DNA from: Gemmataceae bacterium
GTDB taxonomy: Bacteria > Planctomycetota > Planctomycetia > Gemmatales > Gemmataceae
Direction of reading: 5' to 3'
Assembly (NCBI GenBank): GCA_009697105.1
Contig: SIAQ01000032.1
Coordinates: 1 to 45,395 of the forward strand
Length of the DNA stretch: 45,395 nt
The notes beneath the pieces were generated by a model, which searched no databases, was not told where the DNA came from, and saw only the letters and a program-made list of their open reading frames with translations. Both the position numbers and the translations under genes were made by a program. Below are positions 42,961 to 45,395 of the stretch, piece by piece. How positions within the stretch are numbered: the first letter of the stretch is position 1; the number at the start of each line of letters is the position of its first letter.

Positions 42961-43410
42961 TCACAAGGCATCAATCGCTTCGCTCAGTTCGTCTCTGCCG
43001 TCACCCTCCAATCGGAGTTTCTGAACCAGCTTCTCGATGCGCCGACAACGTGCAGGGGCGTCCGTTGACAGCTGGATTTCGTAGAAGGTCGCGTCACCAG
43101 GGTTCGCAGGCATGACGTTGAATGTCCGCGTCCAGGGGAGCGCCGCCAAAGCAGGAACGGCATCGGCCGCATTCTTGTTGATGCCGAACACGATTTTGTC
43201 CGCGTCTGTGCCAACGCACACCAACTCGAAGACCGGGCGTGCGTCGCGGCCGACAAAACAGGTGCTTCCCTTGTTGCAACGGCACGTGACGCCGTTGCCA
43301 GGAAGGCAGATGAGACTCTGCAACTCGGCCTCAAGGGTGGAATACCAAACCAGGCGGCGTCGGTCTCGCGACCTCACGTTGCGATGTACCAGTGCGATTG
43401 CGGTCGGCAT
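42961..43410 (-). CDS. Unrecognised 149-residue cysteine-containing protein
   Basis: The product opens MPTAIALVHRNVRSRDRRRL and has a cluster of Cys (SLICLPGNGVTCRCNKGSTC) around residues 43-60, then VFELVCVGTDADKIVFGINK and TFNVMPANPGDATFYEIQLS. ATG 43410 follows GGAG; the frame extends 14 codons further. No signal peptide. The Cys group may bind a metal, but the family is not known to me. Confidence 0.55.
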   Translation of the reverse strand: MPTAIALVHRNVRSRDRRRLVWYSTLEAELQSLICLPGNGVTCRCNKGSTCFVGRDARPVFELVCVGTDADKIVFGINKNAADAVPALAALPWTRTFNVMPANPGDATFYEIQLSTDAPARCRRIEKLVQKLRLEGDGRDELSEAIDAL

Positions 43411-43532
43411 GTAGATCTCCAAAAAAGAACAAAATGGCGACACTAACAACATATTACAGCAAGATACATCAATTGTCAGCAGGTTGCAACAGATATTTTT
43501 GACTGAAACAAGAAAAAAACTGGATCACCACA

Positions 43533-45220
43533 ATGAAACTCATTCTCACCGTCTGCACCTTGCTTATCACCGCCTCACTCGTTCTCGCCGCTGAAGGCGC
43601 CCACCATAAGCAACCCGGCAAAAGCAACCCTGTGGTTTTCGATGCGCGCACCGCCAACAGCTGATATGCAGCGTGGTCGCCAACCTCTCGCGCAACGTCG
43701 TCGTCGAGTCCGCCAATCCCACGGGCGTGCGCGGCCATACGATGTATCACCGTGACTCTTCGGGCGGCATCAGCTACGCCGAATTCCGACATCTGGGCAA
43801 GGAGGGCCTGCTCGGCAAATACGCTATCCACTTCCATCTCGTGCGCGGCACCATGCGCGGCAGCGGCGTCCTCGGCGCCAGCATTTGGGATTCGCACAAC
43901 CGCTGGGTGACCATCCACGGCACCGACCATCTACTCATTCGCGATTGCGTCGGCTACCAGTCGCGCGGCCACGGATTCTTCCTCGAAGACGCCACCGAGC
44001 AATGGAACGTCTTCGACCGCAATCTCGCCGTTCAGGCCTTCGGCTCCATCCCCTTGCCCAAGCAGGTCCTGTCGTACGACCCCAACGACGGCGCCGGCTT
44101 CTGGTGGGCGAACGGACGCAACACGTTCACGCGCAATGTCTCGTCGGAGAACGACCGCTACGGCTACCACTTCCATCTCGCTAAGACGGGAGTCTTCAAT
44201 CCCGGGCTCTTCCTGCGCGACCCCGATGGCAAGGGCGGCAAACGCGATGTGCGCACGGTCCAGTTCCTGTGCTTCGAAGACAACGAATCGCACGGCGACG
44301 GCCTCTTCAGCTTCCGCTTCAGCGACGAGGAGCACGGCTCCGTGTGCGGCGACCGCCAGCATCCCTTCATCGTGCGCAACCTGCGTGCCTGGGAATCGCA
44401 CTACGCGCTCCGGCCCAACGTGACGTTCTTCCTGCTCGACGGCCTGCGTGTCAACAACGCCGCGTTTGGCATCTATCACCCGGACTACGATGCCCACGTG
44501 TATCGCGATATCGGGTTCGAGAACGTCACCGCCGAGCCGCTCAACGGCGGGCATGACGAAGAGAGCCTCGCGCATGGCGACTTCAAGTTTGATCGCCTGA
44601 CTTTCAAGAATTGTTTGTTGGAACGTGATCCACTCATCCAGCTCAACCACCGCGCGTCGAAGCCGAGTCTTGCAGGGCATTTCCGCGGCGTCACTTTGGT
44701 CAACAGCAAATCGAATGGCAGTGCCGTCGTCGATTTCGGCGGCGGCCCGCGCACCAACAAGATCGACAATCCCGTCACTTATTTCTTCCACGACATACCC
44801 AAGACCGGCGTGATCACGCGCGTCGCAAACGTGAAGATCCTCGATTCCCTGAAGGATACCAGCTATCGAAGCATCGATGGATGGACGGGGCGCGACGCTC
44901 GGGTCGCAGAAGTCAAGGGCATCTCCTTCCCGGAACTCCTCGCGCCCGTGGATGATCTGCCCCCCGCGACCTTGATCACCAGCATCAAGATTGACGGGCC
45001 GAAACGAATCGTGCACGGCGTCGCGCATGACAACGGCGAGATCACGAAGGTCACCGTCAATGGCCAGGTTGCGAAGATCACCAGCCAGCAGGCGGGCATT
45101 GCAGACTGGATCATTACGATGGACGCCTCTGCCGATGGCCGGTACGTCGCAATCGCCGCCGATCGCGCCGGTAATGTCGAACTCATGCCGCACGATCACC
45201 GAGAGCGAATGAAGCGATAA
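43533..45220 (+). pseudogene. Broken CEMIP-like right-handed beta-helix protein lacking its G8 domain
   Basis: A start at 43533 gives a signal peptide (MKLILTVCTLLITASLVLAA) and KSNPVVFDARTANS before a TGA at 43662-43664. The coding sense resumes in another frame at 43673: ANLSRNVVVESANPTGVRGH, TMYHRDSSGGISYAEFRHLG, KYAIHFHLV, HGTDHLLIRDCVGYQS and FFLEDATEQ, the beta-helix of the CEMIP/PKHD1L1/TMEM2 type. In intact relatives a G8 domain of some hundreds of residues lies between these parts. Here nothing of it remains, so an internal deletion with loss of frame is likely. The 515-codon downstream part is open to 45220. Confidence 0.7.
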
Positions 45221-45395
45221 CACCGATCGGCAACCGATCCACTAAGCAGTAGTTTCCAGGATTCCGTTTTGCTCAAGTAAGTAAAAACACTGTCCCCCAG
45301 GAGAGCGACGGCGATGCGGTGCTCCCGGCGAGATTGGGCGGTTTTTGGTCGAAGGCTGCCGGTTTTCGCTTCCGACCTATGCGGTCGAGGCCGAA
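45221..45395. other. Right-edge stretch without a supported gene
   Basis: A short palindrome GATCGG-CAA-CCGATC lies at about 45225-45239. An ATG at 45314 preceded by GGAGAG opens a frame that runs off the window; it is too short to judge. Confidence 0.4.

Noticed and set aside
43931-45223. Long minus-strand open frame (430 codons) opposite the beta-helix gene
   Set aside because: The product is full of Val/Ala/Glu/Asp typical of antisense reading in GC-rich DNA, and the sense strand has clear family motifs.

Overview
The window looks like a chromosomal segment of a planctomycete, probably of the Gemmata-like lineage. This rests on gene content rather than on any search: a prepilin-type DUF1559 protein, a DUF1080 protein, a Tat-exported DUF1501 protein, a kelch and a PQQ-type secreted beta-propeller, a divergent Ser/Thr kinase with a separate PP2C phosphatase, a CEMIP-like beta-helix protein, and a ribosomal S10-spc cluster trimmed in the way planctomycetes often show.

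Layout. 1-4400: the 3' end of a cut gene, a transposase remnant, a kelch protein, a Ser/Thr kinase-like protein and a PQQ-repeat protein. 4500-10460: an envelope/exopolysaccharide block with a lipid A-type acyltransferase, GDP-mannose 4,6-dehydratase, a broken chimeric GNAT gene and a NodB deacetylase on the minus strand, then an NAD-sugar epimerase on the plus strand. 10570-17260: a protein with a helicase-type C-terminal domain, a Gfo/Idh/MocA oxidoreductase, panB, a response regulator joined to an ATPase domain, and an iron-type binding lipoprotein. 17460-30670: the S10-spc cluster in the order rpsJ-rplD-rplW-rplB-rpsS-tRNA-fMet-rplV-rpsC-rplP-rpmC-rpsQ-rplN-rplX-rplE-rpsN-rpsH-rplF-rplR-rpsE-rplO-secY, then adk and map. 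rplC (L3) is absent between rpsJ and rplD, rpmD (L30) is absent, and an initiator tRNA gene sits inside the operon. 30760-38450: an M2-like metallopeptidase, an MFS-acyltransferase fusion, an amidohydrolase, a small primase-tail-like protein, a PP2C phosphatase and a DUF1080 protein. 38650-45395: a small lipoprotein, DUF1559, an hsdR scrap, DUF1501, an ASCH protein, two unrecognised proteins and a broken beta-helix gene.

The strongest non-gene signal is a set of about 18 intergenic palindromes with arms of 10-37 bp. They fall into a few recurring sequence families, nearly always lie at gene ends, and are absent from the body of the ribosomal cluster between rpsJ and rplO. One of them writes the same six C-terminal residues (SEPRTQ) onto two convergent proteins. 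All calls were made by eye from motifs and reading frames; no database search was run.
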